Assembly (NCBI GenBank): GCA_964457225.1
Contig: CAYWEM010000010.1
Coordinates: forward strand, 36,560 to 100,559
Length of the DNA stretch: 64,000 bases
Reading direction: 5' to 3'
From: CAYWEM01 sp964457225
Lineage (GTDB): Bacteria; Acidobacteriota; Aminicenantia; UBA2199
In this document: piece by piece, positions 44,501-54,887 of the stretch
Layout of the letters: each line of letters begins with the position of its first letter
Numbering within the stretch: position 1 is the stretch's first letter
The notes under the pieces: generated by a model
Seen by the model: only the letters and a program-made list of their open reading frames with translations
The model's database searches: none
Told to the model about the DNA's origin: nothing
Translations under genes and position numbers: made by a program

Positions 44501-44793
44501 ACGCCTCCGATGTAAAGGCGCAGGGCCAGGGCCGGCAGTGCGGCCGTCAGGGCGGCCAGCGGCCCGAAAAACAAGCCGGCCAGGCTGATGACCACCGAGC
44601 GACCGTCGAATATCAATCCTGGAGCCAGCACCAGGGGACGCAGCATGCCTACCAAGGCCACGGCGCCGAACAGCAGGCCCTGGATCACGATTCCGTAACG
44701 GGTATGACGTGACCAACGCCGGTCGATAAAACCGGAGACCACGCTCAGGGCCACCAGCAGGGTCAGGTTAAGCAATAGGTCAACGTAGAACAT
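41539..44793 (-). CDS. Membrane hybrid histidine kinase with PAS, GAF, PocR and receiver domains
   Basis: A 1084-residue sensor kinase. Domains in order: 5TM-5TMR LYT-type membrane sensor (1-190; GLIFDGRSVVISLAGLFFGP), PAS (about 205-320), GAF (about 335-480), PocR-like domain with clustered cysteines (about 530-650; CRLLADRQEG, FCRGACFLPVC), HisKA with phospho-acceptor His721 (GGVAHDFNN), HATPase (about 820-945), and a receiver with Asp1013 and Lys1063. It probably autophosphorylates and passes the phosphate to its own receiver, then to a partner elsewhere. PocR domains bind small ligands such as hydrocarbon derivatives in known cases. Stands alone between asd and the S9 peptidase. Confidence 0.92.
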   Translation of the reverse strand: MFYVDLLLNLTLLVALSVVSGFIDRRWSRHTRYGIVIQGLLFGAVALVGMLRPLVLAPGLIFDGRSVVISLAGLFFGPLAALTAALPALALRLYIGGVGLPMGLSVILASAAIGALVHLRRHSLAGKSPGTRELYLFGLLVHAVMVALMFTLPAEAAWNSLWNMAPTVMVFYPLATILAGRILADQQDTVSSLAELRESQARVRDIIDKAPFGAHFYRLEKDGRLVFTGANQQARNILDFDHGALVGKTIEEAFPNLVETEIPQAYRRVAAGGGVFNTERVDYRHGEINGAFEVSAFQIGNNRMAAFFRDITERKLAEAERSRNESRLQSLVRILMFPKTEVQGFLDYALDEALQLTGSKLGYIYHYDEEKKQFVLNTWSRDVMKECSIAQPNNCYELDRTGIWGEAVRQRREIVVNDFNAEHPLKRGYPEGHAKLFRFMTVPVFSEDRIVAVIGVANKEGEYDRTDVLQLQFLMTAVWREVERRRVVEELHGIEWLLSPPADRDEAEAKNLSDHIDCPDPRYLIANSVGPDMLKGINADHLDLLGTSSVIYEADGKISFSSIASSWCRLLADRQEGENGFCRGACFLPVCRQAVEQGEAVEEKCSGGLNLLAVPIKAYSTVCGAIALAWGDPPRDQARLWKISRERGVDYEDLLQAAVEYQTRPPYIIAMAKRRLAESARLIGLLVERRQAEEERVQLEAQLLHSQKMEAVGLLAGGVAHDFNNMLSVILGHVELALLQVNREDGIYKYLREIESAGRRSADLTRQLLAFARRQTIAPRVLDLNEALAGMLKMLQRLIGEDIELTWLPAPELGLVKMDASQLDQVLTNLVVNARAAISEGGRVTIETADAEFDEEYCRAHQGYLPGRYVMVAVSDNGRGMDRDTMDRIFEPFFTTREFGQGTGLGLATVYGIIRQNHGFINVYSEPGRGSTFRIYLPLCREEQSDEKSFAGNRKHAKGTETVLLVEDQPELLQLEKEMLELLGYQVLSSAVPEDAVSLAAAHQGGIDLLMTDVIMPGMNGRALAGRLQEIKPGIKVLYMSGYTANVIVHHGVLEDKVAFLQKPFSMTELAEKIRLVIESREES

Positions 44794-44878
44794 TTTACTA
44801 CCTGATCCCCATGAACCTGCGTTGCTTCATGTAACCTAAATAAAGCAAAACATTTCAAATTACAAGCGATTTTACTTG

Positions 44879-47167
<2,289 letters not shown>

Positions 47168-47222
47168 AAGCGCCTCCTTTTATTACCGGGCGAGCCGGTC
47201 TACTTCATCCGGAAAATCTCTT

Positions 47223-48893
47223 TCAAACTTCGCCGCGCCAGGCCAGACAGCGGTCAAGCAGGGCAGCGGTAGATGAATCCTGCCCTGAATCGCACCCACG
47301 GCCCCCATGCAAACAGGGCAGAATCTCCGCGGCCAGCACCTTGCCCAGTTCCACTCCCCACTGGTCGAAGGAGTCGATGTTCCAGATCACGCCCTGGACA
47401 AAAACACTGTGTTCGTACAGGGCTATCAATTTGCCGAACAGGGCCGGGGTGAGCCGCTCGGCCATGATGGTACTGGAAGGACGGTTGCCCGGAAAAACCC
47501 GGTGGGGTACAAGTTCTTCCGGCAGGCCCAGGGCCCGCGCCTCGGCCGCGGTCTGGCCGAAAGCCAGGGCCCGGGACTGGGCCAGGACATTGGCCAGCAG
47601 AATTTCATGCTGGTTGCCGAGCGGGTTCAGCGGGCGGGCGAAGGCGATGAAATCGCAGGGAATCAACTGGGTGCCCTGGTGCAGCAGTTGAAAAAACGAA
47701 TGTTGGCCGTTGGTGCCGGCTTCGCCCCAAAGCACCGGGGCGCTGGCCCAGGCCAGCGGTTCACCGGTCAGGCTGACCCCTTTCCCGTTGCTTTCCATGG
47801 CCAGTTGCTGGAGATAGGCCGGCAGGCGCCGCAGGTATTGGTCATAGGGCAGTACCACCGCACTGCGGCAACTCCAGAAGTTGTTGTACCAGACCGCCAG
47901 CAGGCCCATCAGCAGGGGCAGGTTTTTCTCCGGCGGGGCATTTCGGAAATGTTCGTCGATTTCATGGAAACCGGCCAGCATGTCCCGGAAGTGTTCAGGA
48001 CCGATGGCTGTCATTACAGCCAGGCCGATGGCCGAGCATAGGGAGTAGCGCCCGCCGACCCAGTCCCAGAAAGCGAAACTGTTTTTGGGATCGATACCGA
48101 AAGCGGCCACCCCGGTCAGGTTGGTGGAGACTGCCACGAAATGCCGGGCCACGGCACGCTGATCTCCGGCAAAAGCCGCCAACAGCCATTCCCGGGCGGC
48201 CCGGGCATTGGCCATGGTTTCCTGGGTGGTGAAAGTTTTGGAAGCAATGATGAAAAGAGTTTCCCGCGGGTCCAGGTCCCGGCAGTTTTCAACGAAATCG
48301 GTGCCGTCGACATTGGCCACGAAACGTACGGTCAGGTTACGGTCAGAGTAGCCGCGCAGGGCCTCGCAGGCCAGGGCCGGCCCCAGGTCGGAGCCGCCGA
48401 TGCCGATGTTGACCAGGTTGCGGATCGGCCGGCCGCTGTAACCCAGCCACTCCCCCGAACGCACGGCCCGGGCGAAATCGGCCATCCGCTCCAGCACTTC
48501 CTGGACCAGGGGCACGACGTTTTCGCCGTCAACCATTATCCGGGCCTGGCTTGGAGCCCGCAAGGCGCTGTGCAGTACGGCCCTTTTTTCGGTGTGATTG
48601 ATTTTTTCCCCGGCGAACATGGCCGCCTTTTTCTCCGGCAAGCCGCAATCATCAGCCAATCGTAGCAGCAGGTTGATCGTCTCCCCGGTAACCAGGTTTT
48701 TCGAATAATCATAGTAAAGGCCGCAGGTTTCCAGGGCCATCCTTTCCCCACGCCGGGGGTCGGCGGCAAAGAGATCGCGCAGGTGCCGGCCGGCCATTTC
48801 CCGCTGATGCCTTTTCAATTCAGCCCAGACCGGCAGATCGACCGGAATGGTTTTTTCTCCCTTTTTTTCCTGGATAGCCTGAAACAGATCCAT
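47223..48893 (-). CDS. pgi: Glucose-6-phosphate isomerase
   Basis: A 556-residue enzyme of the long, E. coli-like PGI branch that interconverts glucose-6-phosphate and fructose-6-phosphate. Motifs: NIGIGGSDLGPALACEAL, TFTTQETMANA, GRYSLCSAIGL, EAGTNGQHSFFQLLHQGTQ and FDQWGVELGK. GGAGG and a TTGCCT/GATAAT promoter lie upstream. It is the only central-carbon gene in the window. Confidence 0.96.
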   Translation of the reverse strand: MDLFQAIQEKKGEKTIPVDLPVWAELKRHQREMAGRHLRDLFAADPRRGERMALETCGLYYDYSKNLVTGETINLLLRLADDCGLPEKKAAMFAGEKINHTEKRAVLHSALRAPSQARIMVDGENVVPLVQEVLERMADFARAVRSGEWLGYSGRPIRNLVNIGIGGSDLGPALACEALRGYSDRNLTVRFVANVDGTDFVENCRDLDPRETLFIIASKTFTTQETMANARAAREWLLAAFAGDQRAVARHFVAVSTNLTGVAAFGIDPKNSFAFWDWVGGRYSLCSAIGLAVMTAIGPEHFRDMLAGFHEIDEHFRNAPPEKNLPLLMGLLAVWYNNFWSCRSAVVLPYDQYLRRLPAYLQQLAMESNGKGVSLTGEPLAWASAPVLWGEAGTNGQHSFFQLLHQGTQLIPCDFIAFARPLNPLGNQHEILLANVLAQSRALAFGQTAAEARALGLPEELVPHRVFPGNRPSSTIMAERLTPALFGKLIALYEHSVFVQGVIWNIDSFDQWGVELGKVLAAEILPCLHGGRGCDSGQDSSTAALLDRCLAWRGEV

Positions 48894-48935
48894 GTTTTCC
48901 TCCGGCCGGCCGCGTATTGCCGAGCTGCCGCTGTC

Positions 48936-48964
48936 ATTATCGGACAGCCGTGTTTTTTAGGCAA
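48936..48964 (-). promoter_or_regulatory. Sigma-70 promoter of pgi
   Basis: TTGCCT (48964-48959) and GATAAT (48941-48936) with a 17-bp spacer on the minus strand, giving a 35-nt leader ending in GGAGG. Confidence 0.55.
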
Positions 48965-49043
48965 GAGCGGGCTCTTTTAATGAGTTTTGCGAAAGAAACT
49001 GAGCCGCCACTGAAGCTGTTGATGAAAATAATAATCGTTGAAT

Positions 49044-49072
49044 TTGACTTTGTCTCCGGCATCAGCTACGAT
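49044..49072 (+). promoter_or_regulatory. Sigma-70 promoter of the 49106 lipoprotein gene
   Basis: TTGACT (49044-49049) and TACGAT (49067-49072), 17-bp spacer. The start near 49079 gives a 27-nt leader containing AGGAGG. This supports the ATG at 49106 over the longer open frame that begins near 48917. Confidence 0.65.
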
Positions 49073-49105
49073 GAGCCTCCACAGAAAGTCAATTCAGGAG
49101 GTCCT

Positions 49106-49531
49106 ATGAGAGTAAAACTGGTTTTCACCATGTTGGTGGTTTCCCTGTTGATGACGGCCTGCGGCGGCTCTGCCGGAAGCGACAGTCCCCGGGCGGTCCT
49201 GGAACAGACCCTGAAAATGATGGATGACCTCAGCAATGCCCTGGAAAAGGCCGATAACGCCGACCAGGTGGCCGCAGCCCTCAACCAGTACACCAAGGAA
49301 ATTGAAAAGATCGGGCCGAGCATGAAGGCGCTCAGGGAAAAATACCCGGAACTGGCCAATAATGAGGGTAAATTTCCGGAAGAACTCAAGGATTTCGAAG
49401 AAAAATTCAACGCCATGGGGATGAAGATGATGGGCGCCATGATGGGCAAAGTCATGCAGTACGCCAGTGACCCCAAGGTGACCGCGGCCCAGCAGAAGAT
49501 GATGGAAGCATCTCAAAAGATGATGCAATAA
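49106..49531 (+). CDS. Small helical lipoprotein of unknown function
   Basis: A 141-residue predicted lipoprotein with lipobox LLMTAC (Cys19). The mature part is almost all helix: a coiled segment (LEQTLKMMDDLSNALEKA), then a methionine-rich stretch (MGMKMMGAMMGKVMQ) and a tail of QQKMMEASQKMMQ. I recognise no family. The many paired methionines could interact with a membrane or bind soft metals, but that is speculation. AGGAGG and the promoter at 49044 support the call. Confidence 0.75.
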   Translation: MRVKLVFTMLVVSLLMTACGGSAGSDSPRAVLEQTLKMMDDLSNALEKADNADQVAAALNQYTKEIEKIGPSMKALREKYPELANNEGKFPEELKDFEEKFNAMGMKMMGAMMGKVMQYASDPKVTAAQQKMMEASQKMMQ

Positions 49532-49554
49532 GCAGCTAAAACCTTATATAAAGC

Positions 49555-51402
49555 TCACATACCGGATGGAACGCTTCGCTGCAAAATGCGGCGCAAAACT
49601 GCTATCACCTCGTCGATAAGCACCAGGTCTTCCTCGTAATCGTCCTTGTTGACAAGGAAACGCCGCTCGGCAAGACTGATCGTACGTCCGAGATCTTTCA
49701 AGGCCGAATCCAGGCGGGCCAGCTCTTCAATGGCGCCGGCCGCCTTCAAATCCTTGTCCAGAAACCGGGCGGCATGAATCGTCCCCCGGGCTGCAGCGAG
49801 CCGAATCCGCACCTCCTTCATCCTGGCTTCACAGGGCAGTGAGTTCAGGGCGCGACGGGCATTTTCCATGGTCTCGACCGAACGTGTCACCCGGTTCGGC
49901 AAATTGCCTTTCTGCCGCAGGGCCTCTTTCAGCCTTGGAACCAGGTCGCGTTCAATCCAGCGGATGACCGGCCCGGCAACTATCTCGATGACGATCTGGT
50001 TGCTCGTGACGTTGATCAACAGCTTGGCGACCTGGCGGCGGACTTCACGGCGCATCTGCAGCTGCAGGGCCCGCCTTGCGGATTCAATGTCGTGAAAGCC
50101 GAAGCCGAAGATTCTCTCAGTTTCACCTTCGATAAACTCCTCGACCTTACCTCGGGCTAGTCCGGCCGTCTTTTCAACTGCCTCCTCCCAGCTGTCGGAG
50201 GTCAGGATTTCGCGCAAGCCTTCGGATTCAAACCGGGATGCGAAGTGGTCGCGGGCCAGTTTGATGATCGTCCGGGATCTCTCATCGCGGGATCGAACCA
50301 GGTCCTCCGGTTTCAAAGGTGTGAGGGTAACCTGGGCCAGGTGCTGGTACTTGATGACAACTTCGTTCAGGAGAAGGGGGGTTTCCACGAGAAGCTCCAG
50401 TTCTTCGACCAGCCCCCGCCGTGTTTCGGCCTGCTTGAAATCCCGGAATACCGCGTGGTATTCGGCGGCGATGCGTTCGGCCCTGCGGCCGTATTCGATG
50501 ACTTGGCGGCGATCCGGTTTTTTTGAGTTCAGCAACCATTCGAGATCGCCGTCGAGGGTTTTGATGTTCCGGTGCTGAGTTCTCAAAGCTTCGAGATGCC
50601 TGGTCAGAGCGGCACCCTTGCCGCAGTCCCCGGGCTCCTGGACTGAAGGCTCGGTTTTGGGAGGAACGGTACCTCGGGAGGCCGATAACCGGCGGAGTAA
50701 GCTGTAAAGGCCGGCTCCCTGCATCTGCGCATGAAGCGTTTCGGCTTTCCCTCTGATCAGATCCGGGTTTACACCATCGGACAGGGTTCGAATGATGACC
50801 CTCATTTGGCCGTCGCTCGATTCCCAGGTCCAGCCGTTCCCTCCTTGGGCCGGTATGGCGGTATATGATCCGAGCGGCAGTACTCTCGACTGGAACGGCC
50901 GGTTGGCGGCCGCCGCGCTCTGGCGCATCCGCTCGTTCCGATCGACGGCACTTTTAACCGAACTCAGGTATCGTTCACCGAAAGATCTGAAGTTATCGGA
51001 AAGTTTGTCGCCGGTGTAGAAATAAATGTGCAGAGAGAGTTTTGCCGACTGCGCGCCCGAACCCGGGATATCACCGGTGCTGTCGATTTCCAGGCGGTTC
51101 ATCAGCAAATCCCGGGCGCCGAACATGGAACCAAGGGTGGTCACGGCATTGTACCGGGTATCGGCCCCGGAGCCCGTCACGGCGGCCACGACCCCTTTGA
51201 AATTCCGCTCCAGCACCGAGGAGATTTCCCGGTTGATTTCGCCAGGCATGCTTCCAGGCGGATTGCGCAGGTGCGCCATGGCTTTCTCACTCAGTTGAAT
51301 GGGGCTTTCGTCCTGCCCGACAACTTCCAGGCAAAAAATACCGCTGCAGGCCAGCAAAACCACCAGACACAGGATCAAGCTTCGATTCATGAAAGAGCCC
51401 AT
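49555..51402 (-). CDS. Large helical lipoprotein/exported protein of unknown function
   Basis: A 615-residue protein with an N-terminal signal and a lipobox-like VLLAC (about Cys19); an in-frame Met at residue 5 is an equally good start. Residues about 30-235 include a mixed domain (LSLHIYFYTGDKLSDNF, GSYTAIPAQGGNGWTWES), then from about 265 a long helical region with many Arg/Glu heptads, plus a hydrophobic helix near 465-480 (VTSNQIVIEIVAGPVIRWI). No family recognised. It converges on the small lipoprotein with about 24 bp between stops. Confidence 0.6.
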   Translation of the reverse strand: MGSFMNRSLILCLVVLLACSGIFCLEVVGQDESPIQLSEKAMAHLRNPPGSMPGEINREISSVLERNFKGVVAAVTGSGADTRYNAVTTLGSMFGARDLLMNRLEIDSTGDIPGSGAQSAKLSLHIYFYTGDKLSDNFRSFGERYLSSVKSAVDRNERMRQSAAAANRPFQSRVLPLGSYTAIPAQGGNGWTWESSDGQMRVIIRTLSDGVNPDLIRGKAETLHAQMQGAGLYSLLRRLSASRGTVPPKTEPSVQEPGDCGKGAALTRHLEALRTQHRNIKTLDGDLEWLLNSKKPDRRQVIEYGRRAERIAAEYHAVFRDFKQAETRRGLVEELELLVETPLLLNEVVIKYQHLAQVTLTPLKPEDLVRSRDERSRTIIKLARDHFASRFESEGLREILTSDSWEEAVEKTAGLARGKVEEFIEGETERIFGFGFHDIESARRALQLQMRREVRRQVAKLLINVTSNQIVIEIVAGPVIRWIERDLVPRLKEALRQKGNLPNRVTRSVETMENARRALNSLPCEARMKEVRIRLAAARGTIHAARFLDKDLKAAGAIEELARLDSALKDLGRTISLAERRFLVNKDDYEEDLVLIDEVIAVLRRILQRSVPSGM

Positions 51403-51565
51403 CTGTTTCCCATCCTTCCTTAAATTTGATCAGAGGATTTCAGGTTAACAACAACTGAAAAGTAATGCAAGACCGGTCATGAACCCGATGACAATGTGTA
51501 CGACTTCCCAAAGTCATCCAAAGCGGGTTGAATCCCGCATTCAAGGAGCCTGCACCTAACCCGGC

Positions 51566-52546
51566 TTATTCAGCCGCAGCCTGGTCCGGGGCGGCCCGGC
51601 CGCCTGAACCGGCCGCCCAGTCAACCGCCTTGTCCTTCAGCTTGGCGAACTTGCCGGAAACCTTTTCCAGTTTGGCTTCCCATTCCGGGTTGGCTACCTG
51701 GCCCTCGGTGACCTTGAAAAAGACCTGCATCAGGGCGGTCATGCCCAGCGGTTCGATCAGGGCCTGCTTGATGCCCCAGGCCAGGACCAGCGCCAGGAGC
51801 AGGGTCAGCCCGCCGGCCGTTCCCGGGAACAGGGCCACCAGGGCGGCCGCCGGCAGGAGGCAGAGCAGGAAGACCAGGAAAGTGGCCCCCCAGATGACGA
51901 AAGCCAGCCAGAAGGCGTTTTTCAGGAAGACCTTGTAGTTCTGGGCGTAAAGCACCAGGGCGGTGCGGCTGGCGCTCCAGGGATTGTCGGCCCGGGTTTT
52001 CAGGTTGTAGGCCAGGATGACTTCATCGAGGTAAGTCAGGGACAGGTTGACCACCGTGTTGACGAACTTGGCCAGACCCTGGATACCCGGGATGGGCAGA
52101 AAGGAGGTGATAGTGAAAAAAGCCCGGTTAAAGGCCCTGAGAATGCCCTTGATCAGCTGGTCGAGCCCGAAAAGCACTGATGACTGGACGAATCTCTCGC
52201 GCACAATGCCCTGGGCGTAATTGATCTGTCCCTTGCCCTCCGGCAATTCCCGGCCTTCCATCAATTCGACCAGTACGGCGATATGCCCGGCCTTAACCAG
52301 GTAGAGCAGGTATTCACGCAGGAAATACATGGCCGCTGCCGCCAGGCCGAACCCCGCGATGCCGCCCCAGGCACCTCCTGCACCGGCATCGCCGCCGATA
52401 CTGCCGATTCCGAAGCCGACCAGGGCGCCGATCCCGGTTACCAGGATGTAACCAAGGGTAATGGCGAAATAGATCACGAAACGAAAAACCAGGAAAGGCA
52501 TGGTCTTGCCAAGAAGTGCAATGATTTTGCCCAGTTTGAAATCCAT
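51566..52546 (-). CDS. Polytopic membrane protein of unknown function
   Basis: A 326-residue membrane protein. Hydrophobic helices are seen at about 17-37, 40-52, 62-82, 112-130, 215-245 and 250-270, with a glycine-rich segment between the first ones (GFGIGSIGGDAGAGGAWGG). A charged helical tail (EAKLEKVSGKFAKLKDKA) ends in Gly/Ala-rich sequence. Repeated aromatic and Pro residues in the cytoplasmic part suggest a membrane scaffold, but no family is recognised. AGGAGG lies before the ATG and a TTGACA promoter is upstream. Confidence 0.65.
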   Translation of the reverse strand: MDFKLGKIIALLGKTMPFLVFRFVIYFAITLGYILVTGIGALVGFGIGSIGGDAGAGGAWGGIAGFGLAAAAMYFLREYLLYLVKAGHIAVLVELMEGRELPEGKGQINYAQGIVRERFVQSSVLFGLDQLIKGILRAFNRAFFTITSFLPIPGIQGLAKFVNTVVNLSLTYLDEVILAYNLKTRADNPWSASRTALVLYAQNYKVFLKNAFWLAFVIWGATFLVFLLCLLPAAALVALFPGTAGGLTLLLALVLAWGIKQALIEPLGMTALMQVFFKVTEGQVANPEWEAKLEKVSGKFAKLKDKAVDWAAGSGGRAAPDQAAAE

Positions 52547-52593
52547 TTTAGGTCCTCCTAGAAAAAAAGCTGAAAACAGGCATCTTGTTTTTC

Positions 52594-52623
52594 ATTCTAT
52601 AGTCAGGCGTTTTTTTTTGTCAA
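52594..52623 (-). promoter_or_regulatory. Sigma-70 promoter of the 51566 membrane protein gene
   Basis: TTGACA (52623-52618) and TAGAAT (52599-52594) with an 18-bp spacer on the minus strand; TATAGA two bases upstream gives a 16-bp alternative. The A-run in the spacer may bend the DNA. AGGAGG lies in the leader. Confidence 0.5.
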
Positions 52624-52634
52624 GGCAGGGTTGC

Positions 52635-52667
52635 TTCAGCTCAAGCTGAATAATATAGTTTTCAGCT
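52635..52667. repeat. Triple TTCAGCT inverted/direct repeat
   Basis: TTCAGCT (52635-52641), AGCTGAA (52644-52650) and TTCAGCT (52661-52667) lie at the end of the Mrp-ORP gene. The pairs can form a tight hairpin or a 7-bp stem with a 10-nt loop. No T-run follows on the minus strand, so a classical terminator is doubtful; an RNA 3'-end stabilising hairpin or operator is possible. Confidence 0.4.
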
Positions 52668-53950
52668 CAATGATCGCAGAGATTGGCTCCGGTCTCCAGC
52701 TTGCCGGCCAGGTAGGAACGGACCAGGTTTTCCGGGGTGTCCACCGGGGCGCCGACGATCACATCGATACCCCTTTCCTGGAACAAATCCTGGGCGCGCC
52801 GGCCCATGCCGCCCGCTATGATCAGGTTCACTCCGCGTTCAGCCAGCCAGACCGGCAGTTTGCCCGGTTCGTGCGGCGGCGCTTCAATTTCCTGTTCCAG
52901 TTTTACCTGTCCGCTTGAGCGGTCAGCCGACAGCAGGGCGAAACTTTCACAGTGACCGAAATGGGCGGTCAGTTTGCCGGCGGCGATGGGAACGGCAATC
53001 CGCAATCCATTCTGTTGGTTGCGCCCATCTTCCTTTTTCTTTTCAGCCGTACCTGGAAACTCGATATCAGCCAGGGGGGCCATGATCGCGGCCATGACCA
53101 TTGCAGTCGGGCTCTCCGGGAAATCCTGCAGAAAAACCCGGCCCTGGTCAGCCGCCTCGGCCACCCGGGGGTCTATCGGCAGGGAACCGAGAAAGGGCAC
53201 CCCCATTTCTTCGGCCATGATGCGGCCGCCGCCGGAAGCGAGAATCGAGGTTACTTCTCCGCACTTGGGGCAGGCGAATCCGTTCATGTTTTCTATCACT
53301 CCCAGCACCGGGACTTGAAGCCGGCGGCAGAAAGTTATCGACTTGCGGACGTCCACCGCGGCGACCTTCTGGGGAGTGGTCACCAGCAGGGCGGAGGCCC
53401 GGCCGGTGATCAGCTGGCAGACTGAAAGCGGCTCATCTCCGGTGCCCGGAGGCGAATCGATGACCAGGTAATCGAGATCACCCCAGACCACATCCTGTAA
53501 AAACTGCTTGATCAGGCCCATTTTCAAGGGTCCGCGCCAGATCACGGCATCGTCCTGGTGCCGTAGTAAAAAGCCCAGGGACATGCCCTTCAACTTTTCC
53601 CACTCAACCGGCTGCAGACCATCGGGACCACTCTGGATTCCTGCATTTTCCAGGCCCAGCATGGTCGGGATACTCGGGCCGTGGATGTCGACATCGAGCA
53701 AGCCGACCCTTTTGCCGGCTTTCATCAGGGACACGGCCAGGTTGACCGCCACCGTACTCTTGCCCACCCCGCCCTTGCCTGACAGGACCACGATAGTCCG
53801 GCTGATCCGGGAAAGCCTTTCCTGCAAGCGGCGCTTTTCCTCAGCTTCCTGGTCATTTTTGGCCTGCCGGCAATCCTGATGAGATTCAGCTTGCCGGCAT
53901 TGATGATCACCACCTGAACAGGCTTTTTTTTCAGCTTCAACGTTCTTCAT
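52667..53950 (-). CDS. Mrp/NBP35 ATPase fused to an ORP (NifX-like) domain, MrpORP
   Basis: A 427-residue fusion. Residues 1-40 hold three cysteines (Cys11, Cys18, Cys27) in a charged region. An Mrp/NBP35 P-loop domain follows: GKGGVGKST (about 59-67), DVDIHGPSIP, DSPPGTGDEPL and NGFACPKCGE, whose CxxC binds a bridging Fe-S cluster in this family. A linker leads to a C-terminal dinitrogenase-cofactor (NifX/NafY) domain from about 315 (LRIAVPIAAGKLTAHFGHCESF). The same Mrp-ORP fusion is known in Desulfovibrio, where it takes part in Fe-S assembly with the orange protein. GGAGG precedes the ATG. Last gene of the second ORP unit. Confidence 0.93.
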   Translation of the reverse strand: MKNVEAEKKACSGGDHQCRQAESHQDCRQAKNDQEAEEKRRLQERLSRISRTIVVLSGKGGVGKSTVAVNLAVSLMKAGKRVGLLDVDIHGPSIPTMLGLENAGIQSGPDGLQPVEWEKLKGMSLGFLLRHQDDAVIWRGPLKMGLIKQFLQDVVWGDLDYLVIDSPPGTGDEPLSVCQLITGRASALLVTTPQKVAAVDVRKSITFCRRLQVPVLGVIENMNGFACPKCGEVTSILASGGGRIMAEEMGVPFLGSLPIDPRVAEAADQGRVFLQDFPESPTAMVMAAIMAPLADIEFPGTAEKKKEDGRNQQNGLRIAVPIAAGKLTAHFGHCESFALLSADRSSGQVKLEQEIEAPPHEPGKLPVWLAERGVNLIIAGGMGRRAQDLFQERGIDVIVGAPVDTPENLVRSYLAGKLETGANLCDH

Positions 53951-54004
53951 TTCAGTTGTCCTCCAGCAGATGCAGTGTTATGCAAAAAAGAGTATATCAT
54001 CAAA

Positions 54005-54367
54005 TCATACCCAGTGACCGTCAACATCAGCAGACTTGATTTCAACGAGTTTTCCGGCTTTAAACTCTTCAAGAGCCGCGGCGACCGTGGCGGCCCCGGT
54101 AGTGTAAGTACTGACGCCCGCGGCCTGCAAAACCCGAAAGGCCTTGGGCCCGCAATGACCGGTCAGCAGAATTTCAGCCCCGCTGGCCACTACAGCTTGC
54201 GCAGCTTGAATCCCGGCTCCTTGTGCTGCATTCAGGTTTTGCTGATTATCGAGAACTGAAACACTGCCGTCATCGGCATCGTAAACTATGAAATTGGCGG
54301 CCCGGCCGAATCGGCTGTCTAAAGGGGCATTCAGATCATGGCCATTGGCGGTTAAAACTATCTTCAT
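54005..54367 (-). CDS. Orange protein-like NifX/NifB-domain protein
   Basis: A 120-residue single-domain protein of the dinitrogenase Fe-Mo cofactor family: KIVLTANGHDLNAPLDSRFGR at the N-terminus, YDADDG and LTGHCGPKAFRVLQAAGV near the middle. This size and fold match the orange protein that carries a Mo-Cu sulfide cluster in Desulfovibrio. The start is ATG 54367 with GAAGGAG upstream; the TTG 15 bp earlier includes the ribosome site. Cofactor binding is inferred. Confidence 0.85.
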   Translation of the reverse strand: MKIVLTANGHDLNAPLDSRFGRAANFIVYDADDGSVSVLDNQQNLNAAQGAGIQAAQAVVASGAEILLTGHCGPKAFRVLQAAGVSTYTTGAATVAAALEEFKAGKLVEIKSADVDGHWV

Positions 54368-54378
54368 GTTCAACTCCT

Positions 54379-54822
54379 TCAATTGTAAGCTTTTTTAACG
54401 TCCACCGGCTCGGCAAACAGATCGGGGACCAGGTCAGCCATCTTGGTTTCCCGCCAGAAAGGCATTTTTTCATGGGCTTCAACGTATTTCTGGGGGATGG
54501 GGTGAGTCCCGATAACCACCGGCAGGCCGAATTGTTCTTCCAGGAAGACCTTGAACCGGCGGATATTGGGGCAGGGAGGATATCCGACCACCAGGCCGGT
54601 GGCCAGGTGGATCACTTCAGCCCCGTTGTTCTTCATTTCCTGCGGAACGTATTCGATGTTGCCGCCCGGACAGCCCCCGCAAGTAGAATAGCCCACGATT
54701 TCAACTTCTTCTTCATTCGAATAACGGCTAAAAGCCCCCACTCGTTCTCGCAGAGCCCGAAAACACTTGCCTCCGCCGCAATTCCGGTAACGGGCGCAGA
54801 TTATAATTCCAATTCTGGTCAT
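54379..54822 (-). CDS. CGGC domain-containing protein
   Basis: A 147-residue protein with the CGGC-domain pattern: IIICARYRNCGGGKCFRAL at the N-terminus, then YSTCGGCPGGNIEY (the name-giving CGGC) and HLATGLVVGYPPCPN. Its six cysteines suggest metal or Fe-S binding. Function of the family is unknown; it is common in anaerobes. AGGAG precedes the ATG. Lies 11 bp upstream of the ORP-like gene. Confidence 0.85.
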   Translation of the reverse strand: MTRIGIIICARYRNCGGGKCFRALRERVGAFSRYSNEEEVEIVGYSTCGGCPGGNIEYVPQEMKNNGAEVIHLATGLVVGYPPCPNIRRFKVFLEEQFGLPVVIGTHPIPQKYVEAHEKMPFWRETKMADLVPDLFAEPVDVKKAYN

Positions 54823-54887
54823 GTCAATCTCCTGTTGTTTTCTTTGCCAAGTTCGGCCGGGGGCCTTTATCCGCCCCGAAATTCCGA

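Noticed and set aside
48917..49105. N-terminal extension of the small lipoprotein gene
   Set aside because: The promoter at 49044-49072 and AGGAGG lie within the extension, so the gene begins at 49106 where the signal peptide starts.
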